DNA of 64,000 nucleotides from Eleginops maclovinus (lineage: Eukaryota; Chordata; Actinopteri; Perciformes; Eleginopidae), in contig NC_086366.1 in NCBI RefSeq assembly GCF_036324505.1, positions 17,934,927 to 17,998,926 on the forward strand. The letters are read 5' to 3'. A program made the translations under genes and the position numbers. Below are positions 48,601 through 59,099 of this stretch, one piece after another. Positions within the stretch are counted from its first letter, which is position 1. Every line of letters starts with the position of its first letter. The notes under the pieces are model-generated. The model worked only from the letters and a program-made list of their open reading frames with translations. It did not search any database and was not told the DNA's origin.

Positions 48601-48871
48601 ATAAATAATTCAAGTGAAATATGCATTAAAAAGCAAATGTTGAAGAATTCAAATGATACTTTATTGTCCCAGGGACACATTTTTTCCACAGCCTGTACTT
48701 ATTCCACACATTTAATATGAAGTTATAAAGTTAAAAAACGATGAAAATGATAAACATAAGTTGTAAACAGTCACCTCTCACTGCTGCAAAATATAAGCTA
48801 ACAGTCAAACTTACCAGGACATTTAAAAACAATAAAATGGAATATGTTATCCAGTGTCCAATGAAGTCCAT
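36685..48871 (-). CDS. Giant Fat-like cadherin with EGF, laminin-G and Dachsous-like tail (16 exons, 3,023 aa)
   Basis: Calcium-dependent adhesion or planar-polarity type membrane protein. Exons (reading leftward): 48815-48871 (start, signal peptide), 48332-48557, 47735-48076, 45947-46860, 45686-45860, 45402-45582, 44860-45110, 40441-44766 (4.3 kb), 40264-40365, 39452-39753, 39262-39347, 38981-39157, 38755-38882, 38448-38665, 38122-38356, 36685-38036. All junctions are GT-AG and phases agree; the sum is 9,072 nt with no internal stop. Order: about 17 cadherin repeats (DVNDNPPVF-type linkers, several degenerate, such as LEPYNYYPPMF), a Fat-like unique region (about 1760-2030), three EGFs plus a fourth (to about 2191), LamG 1 (to 2379), EGF, LamG 2 (to about 2590), Cys-rich stalk, TM about 2684-2707, 316-residue tail. 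FAT4 has 34 repeats, so this is about half size. The tail end YAPVFEDIACLPTD resembles Dachsous. Orthology unresolved. Confidence 0.9.
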
Positions 48872-51292
48872 TATACGTTTACTTCCCAAGTGCCTCTTAC
48901 TTGCAAATTAGGTGAGAAAATGGGACCCCAGACTAAACAAAACAGAGTAAAGTCATGGAAACTACTCAGTATTACCTCCACACAGGACCAACTATTGGAA
49001 AACTATAAAAGCTGTATCCATAGCGACTACTCAGTCTTCTCAGCAACTAATCCTGACTGACACGCCCCTTTGACATCACTCTATGCAAATTCTGCAGTGG
49101 AGAAAAAGTTATTCTGGGGCTTCAAAATAAGGCAGATAGTGGGTTTGTTGTTATATGTATTTCAAAAGAAAGCATGCCTTGAATTCAAGTCCACATGTTC
49201 TTGCTTTATAAAAAAGTTATTCTGCGAAAGGGAGAAAGATATCATACACTGTTGTGTTTTCTCAGATAAGCCTTTTTAATATTCTCACTATGGATTTAGC
49301 TTTTGAGGTTTCACAACAAAGAGGTGAAAAGACAGAACAGTTGTCTCTAGTAAGTTAGTCTCGAGGGAGCATTGTATGTCAGATGGGGAATTTATTCAGA
49401 GATTGCAAGGAGTTCATTCAATGGGTCAAAAGAGAGAAAAAGAACTTCTGCTCGGAATCACAGGTTTGAGAAGATAGCTGACACGACAATGTGGCAGAGA
49501 ATACTTAATCTGAATATAGATAAACTGCTTTTTAAAATATTATTTTCTTTGAGCTATTGTATGATATTCAGACTTAATTGGCACAAACTGCGTCTTATGG
49601 GATTACATTTATTGTTTACTGAGTAAGGTTATTGTTATAATGTAACCAATGCACAGGGTGACCGTCATTACTTTTTTTCCATATTAAAAACAACTGTTGT
49701 GATGTTAATGTTAACTTGCAGGAGCACTGAGGATGAAAGTCTGATACTGTGTGAGACCTGCTGAAAGGAGACCGTAGTGGTACCATGCATATTTGCAAAC
49801 ACGTTGACAAAAAGTCTGATAAATGGATATGTGAACACCCTTTAAGTGACTGTGAGACCACCGTGACCGTGAGACTGTCTCCAATTACACGCAGAGTGAA
49901 CTCTATCCTGGCTAAGGATCACAAAAGATCCCTGCCTGGACTCACTGGTTCAGAGCACACAAAAACCACAATGGAACCTTTTCTTTGGACACTAGAATAG
50001 AGACACATCACTTAATCTTGTGTTTTGGATGTGGTCAATATAACTCTGCAAACATTCTGGAGTCATTCTTTGAGTCACAAAAAAAAAACTCTAATTCTAA
50101 TGAATAAATTTTAAAAATCTTGGATTGAATTATACACTTTCAATGATAAAAAAATATATATATATTGTAACATTTAGAATTAGATATACTAAGCTGATGT
50201 TAAAAGCCTAAATTGTGAACATACTTTCTGACCAAAAATGCAATTTACTATGAAATGAAGCAAATGTCAGCCAACAGTTAACGTGCATTATCATTAGCTA
50301 TAGAAAGAAGCGGGTTTGTTGCCCCCTCCATTCAGAGAAAAAAAACTTCTGGTACATGATTCAGGTGAGATTGAAATTAAATAGTTGGGCTGAGATCATT
50401 TGTAAGGCCTGGGAAAGTACAAATGTATCCGTGTGAAATGCAATGAAGGCATGTTTTGATCTGACAAATGTTTGTTTGACTGCTGCTACAGTTTTTTTGT
50501 GCTATGAAGGTATGTGGGATGGGCACTTGCAAATGACAGTTACTGTTGCTTTCATTTCTAACTGCAGTTTACCTAATTTAGCGCCCCCTTCTGGATTTGA
50601 GACCACAGTACACTAACCAAACAAATAACATTCATGTTCCAGAGCTATTCTGGGAAAATAATAAAATAAAGTGTTGAAGCAAAATCTTGTTCATGTTCCA
50701 AAACCATTTATTGCTTTTTGTATAGTTTTATTCTATATTCCTTGACTTTATTTGTATTTTCTCCATTCATGTTTATTGTTATGCATTAGGATAAACACCA
50801 ATGTGAATTACCTATTTAACTTTTAAAACAAAATCTGACAAGCATTCCTTGGTAAATGCAATATTCCAGTAGGGTCGTGATTACCTTACCTTGTCCAAAT
50901 CATTCAGGCCCTTTTTTAATGGAATTACACAAATGCTCATCATTTTATTAAGACATGTTTACTGTATGTATATTGATTGCCGTTTTGGGTGGCCAATCAT
51001 TTCATCCAAGTCTGAATATATAGTCTATATAGCTTTACTCCGATGCATCAGAAACAGAGTACACATTTTGTTGATACTATGAAGCCCTTGTTTCCAGTTA
51101 AGAATATTTTCTACTACACTGTATACATATGATTGGACAGTGTTGGACTTATGTATGTATGCTAGAATACATTACTAATATTATAATGTATTGGTGGGCT
51201 ACGTTTTACACATTTGGTCTTTGATAACTTACCCGTAGCCTTGGGTGATGTTGACAAAATAAGAAGAAAAGACAAACTTTAAAAAAACGACC
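48872..51292. other. Intergenic region between the cadherin gene and hmgb1
   Basis: About 2.4 kb upstream of the cadherin start and downstream of hmgb1. The cadherin promoter and leader should lie in its left part but no distinctive element is recognised. Open frames such as 49785-50000 have no domain or splice support. Confidence 0.5.
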
Positions 51293-51298
51293 TTTATT
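51293..51298 (-). terminator. Poly(A) signal of hmgb1
   Basis: AATAAA on the - strand (reads TTTATT on +), 416 bp downstream of the stop codon. A 3' UTR of this length is plausible for the family. Confidence 0.65.
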
Positions 51299-51713
51299 GA
51301 AGACATTCTTCAATGTCAACAGCTGCTTTTGATATTAGAGTGGTATTCAAACAACAATAAAAAGACATTGGGACGTCACATAAAAAAATATTTTTAAAAA
51401 TAAAGAATAATACATTACCAACTCAGAATCTTATTTTTGAGTTGTAACACCTAAAGACTAGTTACTTTTATACTGATTTTAAGTCCTCCTTTACTGTTAC
51501 ATATAGCAGGAGATAAAGTACTACCACTAGAAAATCCCCAACAAAAGATATGTAGTGTTAACTTTACAAAAAAAGGAGAATAACACTGTACATCTTAAAA
51601 ACATTAAATATACACATGTTGTTGTTCAATCTGACTTATGTTTCAAGATGGTGAATTGAATATAGTAGGGTTATATGGCATAAACAAAAATTCAGTTCCC
51701 ACCCTCATGTAGA

Positions 51714-52652
51714 CTACTCATCGTCCTCATCATCGTCATCTTCCTCCTCATCTTCTTCATCGTCATCATCATCGTCACATGCAGCTGCTGCAGGAGCAGC
51801 TGCTGGCTCAACTGTGCCCTTTGTGCGGTAGGCAACGACATCCTTTGGAGGCAATCAAGAGTGTTTTAATAGAGAAAACTACTTTTTTAACAGCTTCATA
51901 TCATTTGTTTCCTTTTACCTCAAAACCTTACAACATAATTATCAGATTGAAGAAAAACAGGTTTAGTTTTGTCTATTTACCTTGTCATACTTCTCCTTCA
52001 ACTTGGCCGCCTTCCTCTCATATGGCTGTTTGTTTTCTGCAGAGGAACTGTTCCACATCTCTCCCAACTTCTTTGCCGTGTCCCCAATAGTAAGTCCAGG
52101 ATGCTCGCTTTTTACCTTTGGGCGAAAGTCACCGCAGAACAGGAAGAATGCGGACCTGTGGGGGAAAAATATATCAAATAAAAAATCACAATCCACTCGC
52201 CACTAACAAATAAAAACTTTGTGAGTAGCAATTTTATTATGGTCCCGTACGGTGGTCTCTTGGGGGCATTGGGGTCCTTGAATCGCTTCCTCTTCTGGCC
52301 CTTGGGGGGATCGTAATTCTTCATGTCCCTCTCATAACGCAGTTTGTCTTGTTTGGCCAAATCCTCAAACTTGCCTTTCTCTTTCTGTGACATTGTCTAT
52401 GGGAAGAAAAAACTGTGTTAAACATCAAACAGGCAATCACTGATGAAAACACATTTTTGGGTTATAAAACAAAAAGGAAATTCAGATAAAAGTCATTTAT
52501 TTTACCTTCCATCGTTCAGAGCATTTCTTGGAAAACTCTGAAAAGTTGACAGAGGCTTCAGGATGTTTCTTCTTATGCTCCTCTCGGCATGTTTGCACAA
52601 AGTAGGCATATGAGGACATTTTGCCCTTCGGCTTTCTCAGATCCCTTCCCAT
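51714..52652 (-). CDS. hmgb1: High mobility group box 1 protein (HMGB1 type), 198 aa
   Basis: Abundant nuclear DNA-bending protein and, when released, a danger signal. Exons: 52506-52652 (start [18 protein letters not shown]), 52251-52396, 51981-52155 and 51714-51842; all GT-AG, 597 nt. HMG box A covers about residues 9-79 with Cys23 and Cys45 (redox pair); the linker is [20 protein letters not shown]; box B runs from [13 protein letters not shown] to about 165. An Ala-rich segment and a C-tail of 20 consecutive Asp/Glu follow. The linker's FKDPNAP favours HMGB1 over fish HMGB2 (KKKKDPNAP), although box [20 protein letters not shown] is HMGB2-like. The tail is shorter than the roughly 30 acidic residues of mammalian HMGB1. 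The neighbouring tex26 also fits the human HMGB1 region. Confidence 0.93.
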
Positions 52653-52661
52653 CTTGGATTG

Positions 52662-53774
52662 CTAAATAGAAAAAAGAATTATAAGTATCTGTTTTTAAAA
52701 TTAATACACCCAAGTCTACTCATGCAGCAGCAGTGGTAATATCTTAATATCACCTAAATGAAGGGACTGCCTATTGCTTTGTCAGTTCCACCTATTGTTT
52801 AAACCGGGTGGTGGGAGGAGGGTCTCAGGAATGACTAATAACCCATTGTATGTTAGGCCAACAAGATGCTCTAATACACATCAGTTTCCTGGTACTGTAC
52901 TTCTAACATGCATTCACGTTGATAGTTGATAGTACAACGTTACTTAAAACTGTGGTGTTGTAACTATATTATCTGGTGACGTTATTAACCTCCTATTAAT
53001 ATAATATGCAGATGCAGTATTAGCATTAGCTTCCACCGCCTTTGATTGTTAGCCACTGTGGCTTGCAATTGCTTTGTGTCCCCTTGCCTTCAGCGTTAGC
53101 CTTAAGCTAGTGCTAGCTAGCTGGCATGACACAGAGCTCATTTCAGGAGAAGATTATTAAAATGGCTGATTTGATTGCGAACAATCACGTGCCCCCCGCC
53201 TCTTATAAGGCCTCTTATTTAACCTGAATGTCACGGCATCCTAATGCAAATAATTGGATTTAAAGTCTTAATAAAAGTAGAAATGTTCGTGGAAAGGGAT
53301 GCTCCGCCTGCATCACTGGGGCTGCTTTCAGCTCTAGCAGTGTTAACCTACGCTCACCTTCCAGCTAGCGTTAGCTTTTATGATAGCAACACGGCCAGCC
53401 ACCATTACCAGGCTAACAGAGCAGCTATAACGCTACGCTCACTACACCCTAGCGGATGTTACGCTAACCAGAGCGTAGTAGTTGACTTGATCATTCAGGG
53501 GTTATCCTTTTACGTGCGTATCACCTTGATTTGTTTATTGACGTCAGTTTTGGTCTAAGCTAATTTCTGAGTTAGATAACTGCCCAGCTAAGTGACCATG
53601 ACATTATTTATCTCGGGCAGGAGCTTGATATAATTTTAGCATCCTATCCAGCTAAGTCATGCAAATAATCAATGGTTACAATGCAGATTTATACTGCACT
53701 AAACCTTACCGCCTCTATTCATAACAGGTACGCAATAGTCACCTTCTTGATACTTTAACATGTATAATACTTAC
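52662..53774 (-). other. First intron of hmgb1, no other gene seen
   Basis: Intron inferred from the donor and acceptor above. The open frame 53244-53558 on the + strand has no domain and is not called. Confidence 0.5.
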
Positions 53775-53850
53775 CCCTACAGCACTGTAAGAAGCCAGCT
53801 CTACGTCGGTACGTCCCAGACAATGGAAAGAAAAGCACCGGCTGTGGGGA
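53775..53850 (-). promoter_or_regulatory. Likely non-coding first exon and promoter edge of hmgb1
   Basis: On the - strand GTGCTGTAGGG|GTAAGTATT gives a good donor at 53774, and the acceptor TATTTAG before CAATCCAAGATGG (52661) starts the coding exon, implying a first intron of about 1.1 kb (52662-53774). The sequence to the right (53775-54000) is more GC/CpG-rich than its surroundings, as expected for a housekeeping promoter. The transcription start is not determined. Confidence 0.5.
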
Positions 53851-54328
53851 GGCTGTGGGGAGGATGCCTCTGTTTGTCCTGTGTGTCGGGCTCCGGCTGT
53901 CGGACATTGGCTGCCGTCAGCTCCTTGGAGTATCTTATTGGACCCGCGCTGCTTCAGTCCTGCTTGTTGTGCAGTTGGTTGTCCAAAACACGGCAGGGCT
54001 GTGGCGCTAAACTTGAAACAGCCAACGCCTTTATTCTACAGAAAACAAAATAAAACAAATAGTCATGTTGGAGCGGGAAACAACAGCCAGCTTGAGAGGT
54101 GTTATATTTACCGATGTTTAGACTACTGTAGTAAAAGTAAAACCAGGCTACAATGTGCACCTACTTCATTAAGGCTACAAATAAGTATGCAATGCTAATG
54201 ATTAAGCTTTTATTTCAATCTGCATTGAGGCTTGCATTGTCACTTTGCATGATACGTTCTCAATTGCAAAATGAATTTCAAATTGCATTGTCATTTGAAT
54301 GATGAAGCCAAAGTAAATGTTGATTATT

Positions 54329-54876
54329 GTTACTACCAGTGGTGTAAACTAAGTAATTAAGTAGATTTATTCAAACACTGTACTTAACCTAAATACAATT
54401 TTGAGGCCCTTTACTTCCTACCTGAGTATATCATTTTTGTAATGCAAATGGTGTACTTTTACTCCATTACATTAATTTAATACCTTTAGTTACTTTGCAG
54501 ATTTGCATTAATAATGTGAAATCTAATCAACACTTAGAAAAATAAAATTTTGGTTACCCCATGGAGTAAATTCACAATCTACCCTGCAGTATACACAGTA
54601 GTTAAAACTAGCTGCACCTTTACCAGGTTGATAACACTTAAATGCATCAATAACTATACCCCCGAACATATAATATATTATTCTGAAATGGGCTGATCTG
54701 CATGAGTACTTTTACATTTGGTACTTTAAGTATATGTTGATGCTAATACTTTTCTATTTGTATTTAAGTAACATTTAAATTGCAGGACTTGTACTTGTAA
54801 CAGTGTATTCCTACACCCTGGTACTTCTTTTACTCAAGTACAAGTTATGAGTACTTCTTCCACCTCTGGTTACTAC
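54329..54876. mobile_element. hAT-type MITE of 532 bp (54337-54868) with 8-bp target duplications
   Basis: Ends CAGTGGTG...CACCTCTG, flanked on both sides by GTTACTAC (54329-54336 and 54869-54876). The interior is AT-rich and loosely palindromic with many AAGTA/TACTT words (AGTACTTCTTCCACCTCTG at the right end), the look of a very common fish hAT MITE family. No coding capacity; the open frame starting near 54847 lies partly in it and is spurious. Confidence 0.92.
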
Positions 54877-55679
54877 TGTGCCTGCAAATTATCAAAAAGG
54901 CCTATACAACACAAAATTGTTATAGGACTTTATAAGGAAGTCTACTATGTACTTTATTATATTACTGGATTTAGCATGATTTTAATACGGTATTGTTATG
55001 ATGGAGATTTTGTTTTTTCAGGTTTTAGTAATTAAACCAGGGTAAAATTAAGTTTAATGACTACTGTAAGATTCATTGATAACTGCTATGAAGGATCTGA
55101 ATGATTTCCTTCTCTGTATAATATGTTGTGTTCATATGAACTCAAATATTTTGAAAATATTTGTTTAATAAATTGCTAAAAAATATGTTTTCTTGGGAGG
55201 GAGGTGGGAGGAGAGCATGTCTTTGAAGTAGCCTTCCTTATTTTCAATAATTCATCTTATGCAAAGTAATTATTTTGTACAGTATTTCGTAGCATGCAAT
55301 TAATTTACTTGGTTAAATGTACACTTTACCACTGTCACAAACAGACATAAACAGGGCAAGCTTGCATGTTGAATTTTTTATGTAACATCTCCCCTGCTGA
55401 GCAGCTCAGTGTGGCCATTCAAATGTTGTCTCCATAACCACAGTCCATAGCACCTAAACTCCCTGCTGGGATCATCTCTGCATAGATCAAAAATGATAAC
55501 TAAGAGACACACGTTCTAATCTAATTATTAAAAACAGGTTTGAATTAAAAATCCATAGTTGTCTGTAACACTGCTCAGCAAGCCATCCATGATGTGAACT
55601 ATCATCTGGAAATCGAAATGGAAAGGTGTCCATAGACTGAAAACAACTACAGAACAATACACCAAAACAACGGTCACCA
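54877..55679. other. Upstream region of tex26, nothing else recognised
   Basis: AT-rich sequence between the MITE and the first tex26 codons. The tex26 promoter and 5' UTR should be in the last few hundred bases; no clear core element is identified. Confidence 0.4.
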
Positions 55680-57777
55680 ATGACTACCAAAGGTAATGTA
55701 AAACAAATGATATGTAAAGATTGAACTTACTTGAAAATACGGTTATCATTTAGATTTGCAAAAACATGTTACATTTAATTTAGAAGGCAATTTCTTATAC
55801 TTTTCTTTTACATCTTGTTTTACTGTGATATAGCTTTGTTTGGTGTATACTCCCTATTTGCATTGTAATAATTTACTGTATTATTTTGGACTGTTGAGTG
55901 TGTCACAATTTATTATGATCAATCCTGTAGTTATTATTTGGTTCAAAGCATTATAATTATTAACAAACAAGTCTGCTGTTTCATGCTCCCTTGCCTAGGT
56001 GTAATTTGAGTTCATAACAAGGGCATTATTTCCACTGTCATATGTCCCCCCTAACTTTCCCAAATATTTATTTTGTATATCTGAACATCATTTAAGATAA
56101 GATTGTCAACTGTAAAAGTGCAAATACATCAATTATGTATCTACTATTATTATTTGGTTATAATTGTATTATCTATTCCGCTATTGAGGATCATAGTAAC
56201 AGGGTTGACACTCTAGCTTTCACAGTATTTGCTCTAATGATTTAAATTTTGTTTTGTTTTACACATTGTTTTGCCTGAAAAGACTGTTACACACAACCTA
56301 TTAGCAATTCAGGGTTGCAATTCTATATTCTTTTTTTCTTTATTTTGTAGTGGGCAAACAATGGTGGGATCCATATGAAACTTCCAATAAAAGACACTTT
56401 GTCTACCGGTCAAACCTAGCTGCAGAGATTGTGCTGTAAGTTATATTTATGTATATATGGCCCTGAAAGTTCTGAATGGGCAAACACAATTATGTAAGAT
56501 TGTTTCAGTGTGTTTATAATTGTATGTCTATGTTGATGCATGTGTAGCTGCCCAGCGTCAACTTCATTTACAGACTCATATTCACAGTCTGGACCTTTTG
56601 GATCAACTGTGTACAGCAAGGAATTTTGCTGTAAGCCAGCCTGTAAGACTGAGCGTATTCGCACAGGAACAGCCTCGGGCAGAGGAGAAACAACCCACAT
56701 CCCAGTCAGGTTGGTATTTAGGCTGTGTTAGCCTCAATTTTCATGAATAGTTAAATGGCATGCTAGACCTCTCCCAGTGTATCGTAACTTTTAAAGCAAA
56801 ACATTTTCCCCAAGTCTTTCATGATGTGGAGGCTGCTTAAGGAGACTGCACAAAGCTCTGACTATGTCAGCTTTCCTTGGAAATATCCTCTGTCTGAGGG
56901 GGGGATCAGTAAGGCCTTGACAGCGCAGTACAGCTCCGTCTACACATGTGACTACATGGGTATGCCTCAAGGTATGTCTAGTCTGTTTGTTCAGTCTTGT
57001 GTATATGAACACGTCAGAACAGCTGAACTACTGACATTCAACTCAGGCCTGTCAAAATCGAACAACCAAAAAAGCTTCTTTACAGCTTATTTTACAGTTG
57101 TTGTGGAACATATTTGAAAGTACATGATCATATTATTTTGCAGAAAGAAGACTTGCACCTCTTCACAGCAGACATGAAATGCAGCTTTCTACTAATACAG
57201 AGATGAGGGGAAATTATCGCGAGCCAAAGCAAAAACCTGAACTGCTGGGCAACTTCTATCACTATAGCAGCAGCACACATCCTAACATGACCAGTGGTGG
57301 TATAGGTGTGTATAAGAGTGCTTGCAATTCACCAAGCCTAAAGCTTTGTTGTCAATTATTCACCTCTGTGTGTTTCAGTTCCTACTGTTGTGCAAAGGCA
57401 TGCTCAGCAGAGAAGATCAGACTTGGCAAACTACGACTGGTTTTGTGGAAAGAGAATCACTTATGTCACAGATATGATAGGCTTTGCTGCCCATGGAGCT
57501 GCAGCAGTTACACAAAGTTTTACCTCAGCAGGGTACATACTGTATCAACTTAACATTGTTGAGCATTTGAATAGGTTGCTTACTGATTTTAACTAATATA
57601 GGTAATTCCTATCTATGTCTTTTGGCTTTTACAGAAAAGGATGCTATAAGAACAGCTTGGAGTAAAGACCCAAACAGAAAGGAGAAAGTGAATAAACTCC
57701 CAGCAAATGTGTGTAATTACTGCGCACCAGAGAGGATATCAAGCTGGCAGGACCTCTCTAAACCTTGTTGCTTATGA
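55680..57777 (+). CDS. tex26: Testis-expressed protein 26 orthologue, 7 coding exons
   Basis: Function poorly known; mammalian TEX26 is testis-enriched. Exons: 55680-55692 (MTTK), 56351-56435 (KQWWDPYETSNKRHF, matching the WDSYATTMRTAF region of the family), 56548-56704 (FGSTVYSKEFCCK), 56815-56971 (MMWRLLKE...FPWKYPLSEGGISKAL), 57144-57305 (NYREPKQKPEL), 57379-57531 (NYDWFCGKRITYV) and 57635-57777 (AIRTAWSKDPNRK, then TGA). Phases agree (1, 2, 0, 1, 1). Exon 3 must use donor CCA|GTCAGG to meet exon 4 in phase 0. After exon 6 the only GT donor (GCAGG|GTACAT) gives the wrong frame. One G fewer in the GGG at 57531-57533 would give CAG|GTACAT and an intact frame of about 289 residues. As written, the C-terminus would be frameshifted. 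Neighbour hmgb1 supports orthology. Confidence 0.85.
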
Positions 57778-58546
57778 TAGAGTTTATCTGTCTTTGTATT
57801 TTATGTTTCTTTTTCTAATGAAAGGGGTTATAACTGTAATAACCAATATAACATAATATAATTAAGGCTAATTTAATTGTTGTATCATTATTGTGTGGAA
57901 TCCTTGTGCTGTGATAATTAAACATTCTCAACTAGTGAAAAAGTACTTGTCTGCTTTCATGTTTGCCCCCGTATTCTGCTATCTCGTACGTTTTGCCGTC
58001 TGTTTGCAGCTTGATAACACATCTCATTAAAAACATATTACATTGGTTTAATGGTTCAATCTGCTTATAATATCCCAAGCAGCACCACTTTTTTATCCTT
58101 CTGTTTTGCATTCTGATACACTGTATTCCATGTCAATCTAAAAGAAATTTAATGATTTAGCTTTTATTTATTTATTCCCTCGGTAGTTCAAGGCAAATTA
58201 AAACATGTGTCAACATTAATGATAAAATTCAAATAGTATTACCTAAAGATTGTTATAATAATCATCTAATTTAAGTACAATGTAAACAAAGCAATACATT
58301 GTTAGTTTTAAACAAGATTTAACATGGTTCTAACAAGGTCGTCAACAAGGTGCAGGTTCTTGTCTTTAGTGTCATCTCAGTTGTCACCCTTGGTTCCTTA
58401 GCTACCATGGGGCCACCTGATCAGCTCAGGTGTAATGTTAGAGTGAGTGTCAGGTAGACTAATGTGAGATCTGTGTTTTTAAATTGTGTCTGAGGCAATG
58501 TGCTGCACTAAAGGCTGCGTTTTATATCACGACAACCCTTTAAACT
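57778..58546. other. 3' flank of tex26, no further gene seen
   Basis: AATTAAAC near 57915 may act as a weak poly(A) region for tex26. The 3' UTR of the convergent small gene at 58547-58898 should also lie here. Nothing else recognised. Confidence 0.4.
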
Positions 58547-58898
58547 TTAACAACTAACAAGGATGCCATTGGGGATGAAGGTCCGCTCTTCTTCAGCCTC
58601 AGGAAGATTAGAAACCCAACATGTGTCCAGGTAATCTGCTACTATGTTTCTCTCCTTAATTAACTCACGTTTATTTTTCTTGATCATTTTATAGTTAAAA
58701 CCAATTGTGTCTTCATTTTCTGGAGAACTTATAGTAATAAAAGGTTGAGCCTTTGCCTTGTTTCTCTGTAATGTTAAGAACATGTTTACTGTTGTCATGG
58801 TGCTTGAGTTGCCAAGTGGGGCAGCACTGAGGAGTTACCATGTACAGGTAATAGAAGTCTGATAACTGCTCTCTTTTTATATCCATGGAAAAATCATG
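58547..58898 (-). CDS. Last two exons of an unidentified small gene
   Basis: Exon 58839-58898 (acceptor CTTTGCAG, donor CATG|GTAACT; reads HDFSMDIKREQLSDFYYLYM) joins in phase 0 to exon 58547-58765 (acceptor ACATTACAG), which reads RNKAKAQPFITISSPENED through to NLPEAEEERTFIPNGILVSC and then TAA. The 72-bp intron is short but normal for fish. The C-terminal part is hydrophilic with Lys- and Glu-rich stretches and no domain I recognise. Upstream exons should lie to the right on the - strand, intermingled with the WD40 gene on the + strand; none was identified. If the frame is confirmed, the gene converges on tex26 and is divergent from or nested with the WD40 gene. Confidence 0.5.
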
Positions 58899-59099
58899 CT
58901 GCAAAGATTTAATATATGCATAACTTCTAGTGCACTTTTATTGTTTTTAATGTGTAACATTGTTGGATACTTGGTGTCAACAAAATAAACAATACAAATA
59001 ACCAAAATAAAAAGCTTCTCATATAATTGTAATGTGTTCCAAAACAAAAATTACCCATCATAACAATCTGCTATAAGAACAGTGCTTGCATTTAATTAA

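Noticed and set aside
49785..50000. 71-residue open frame upstream of the cadherin gene
   Set aside because: No domain, no convincing exon signals; likely chance.
54847..55035. Open frame beginning within the MITE
   Set aside because: Starts inside the transposon end and crosses its target duplication; not a gene.
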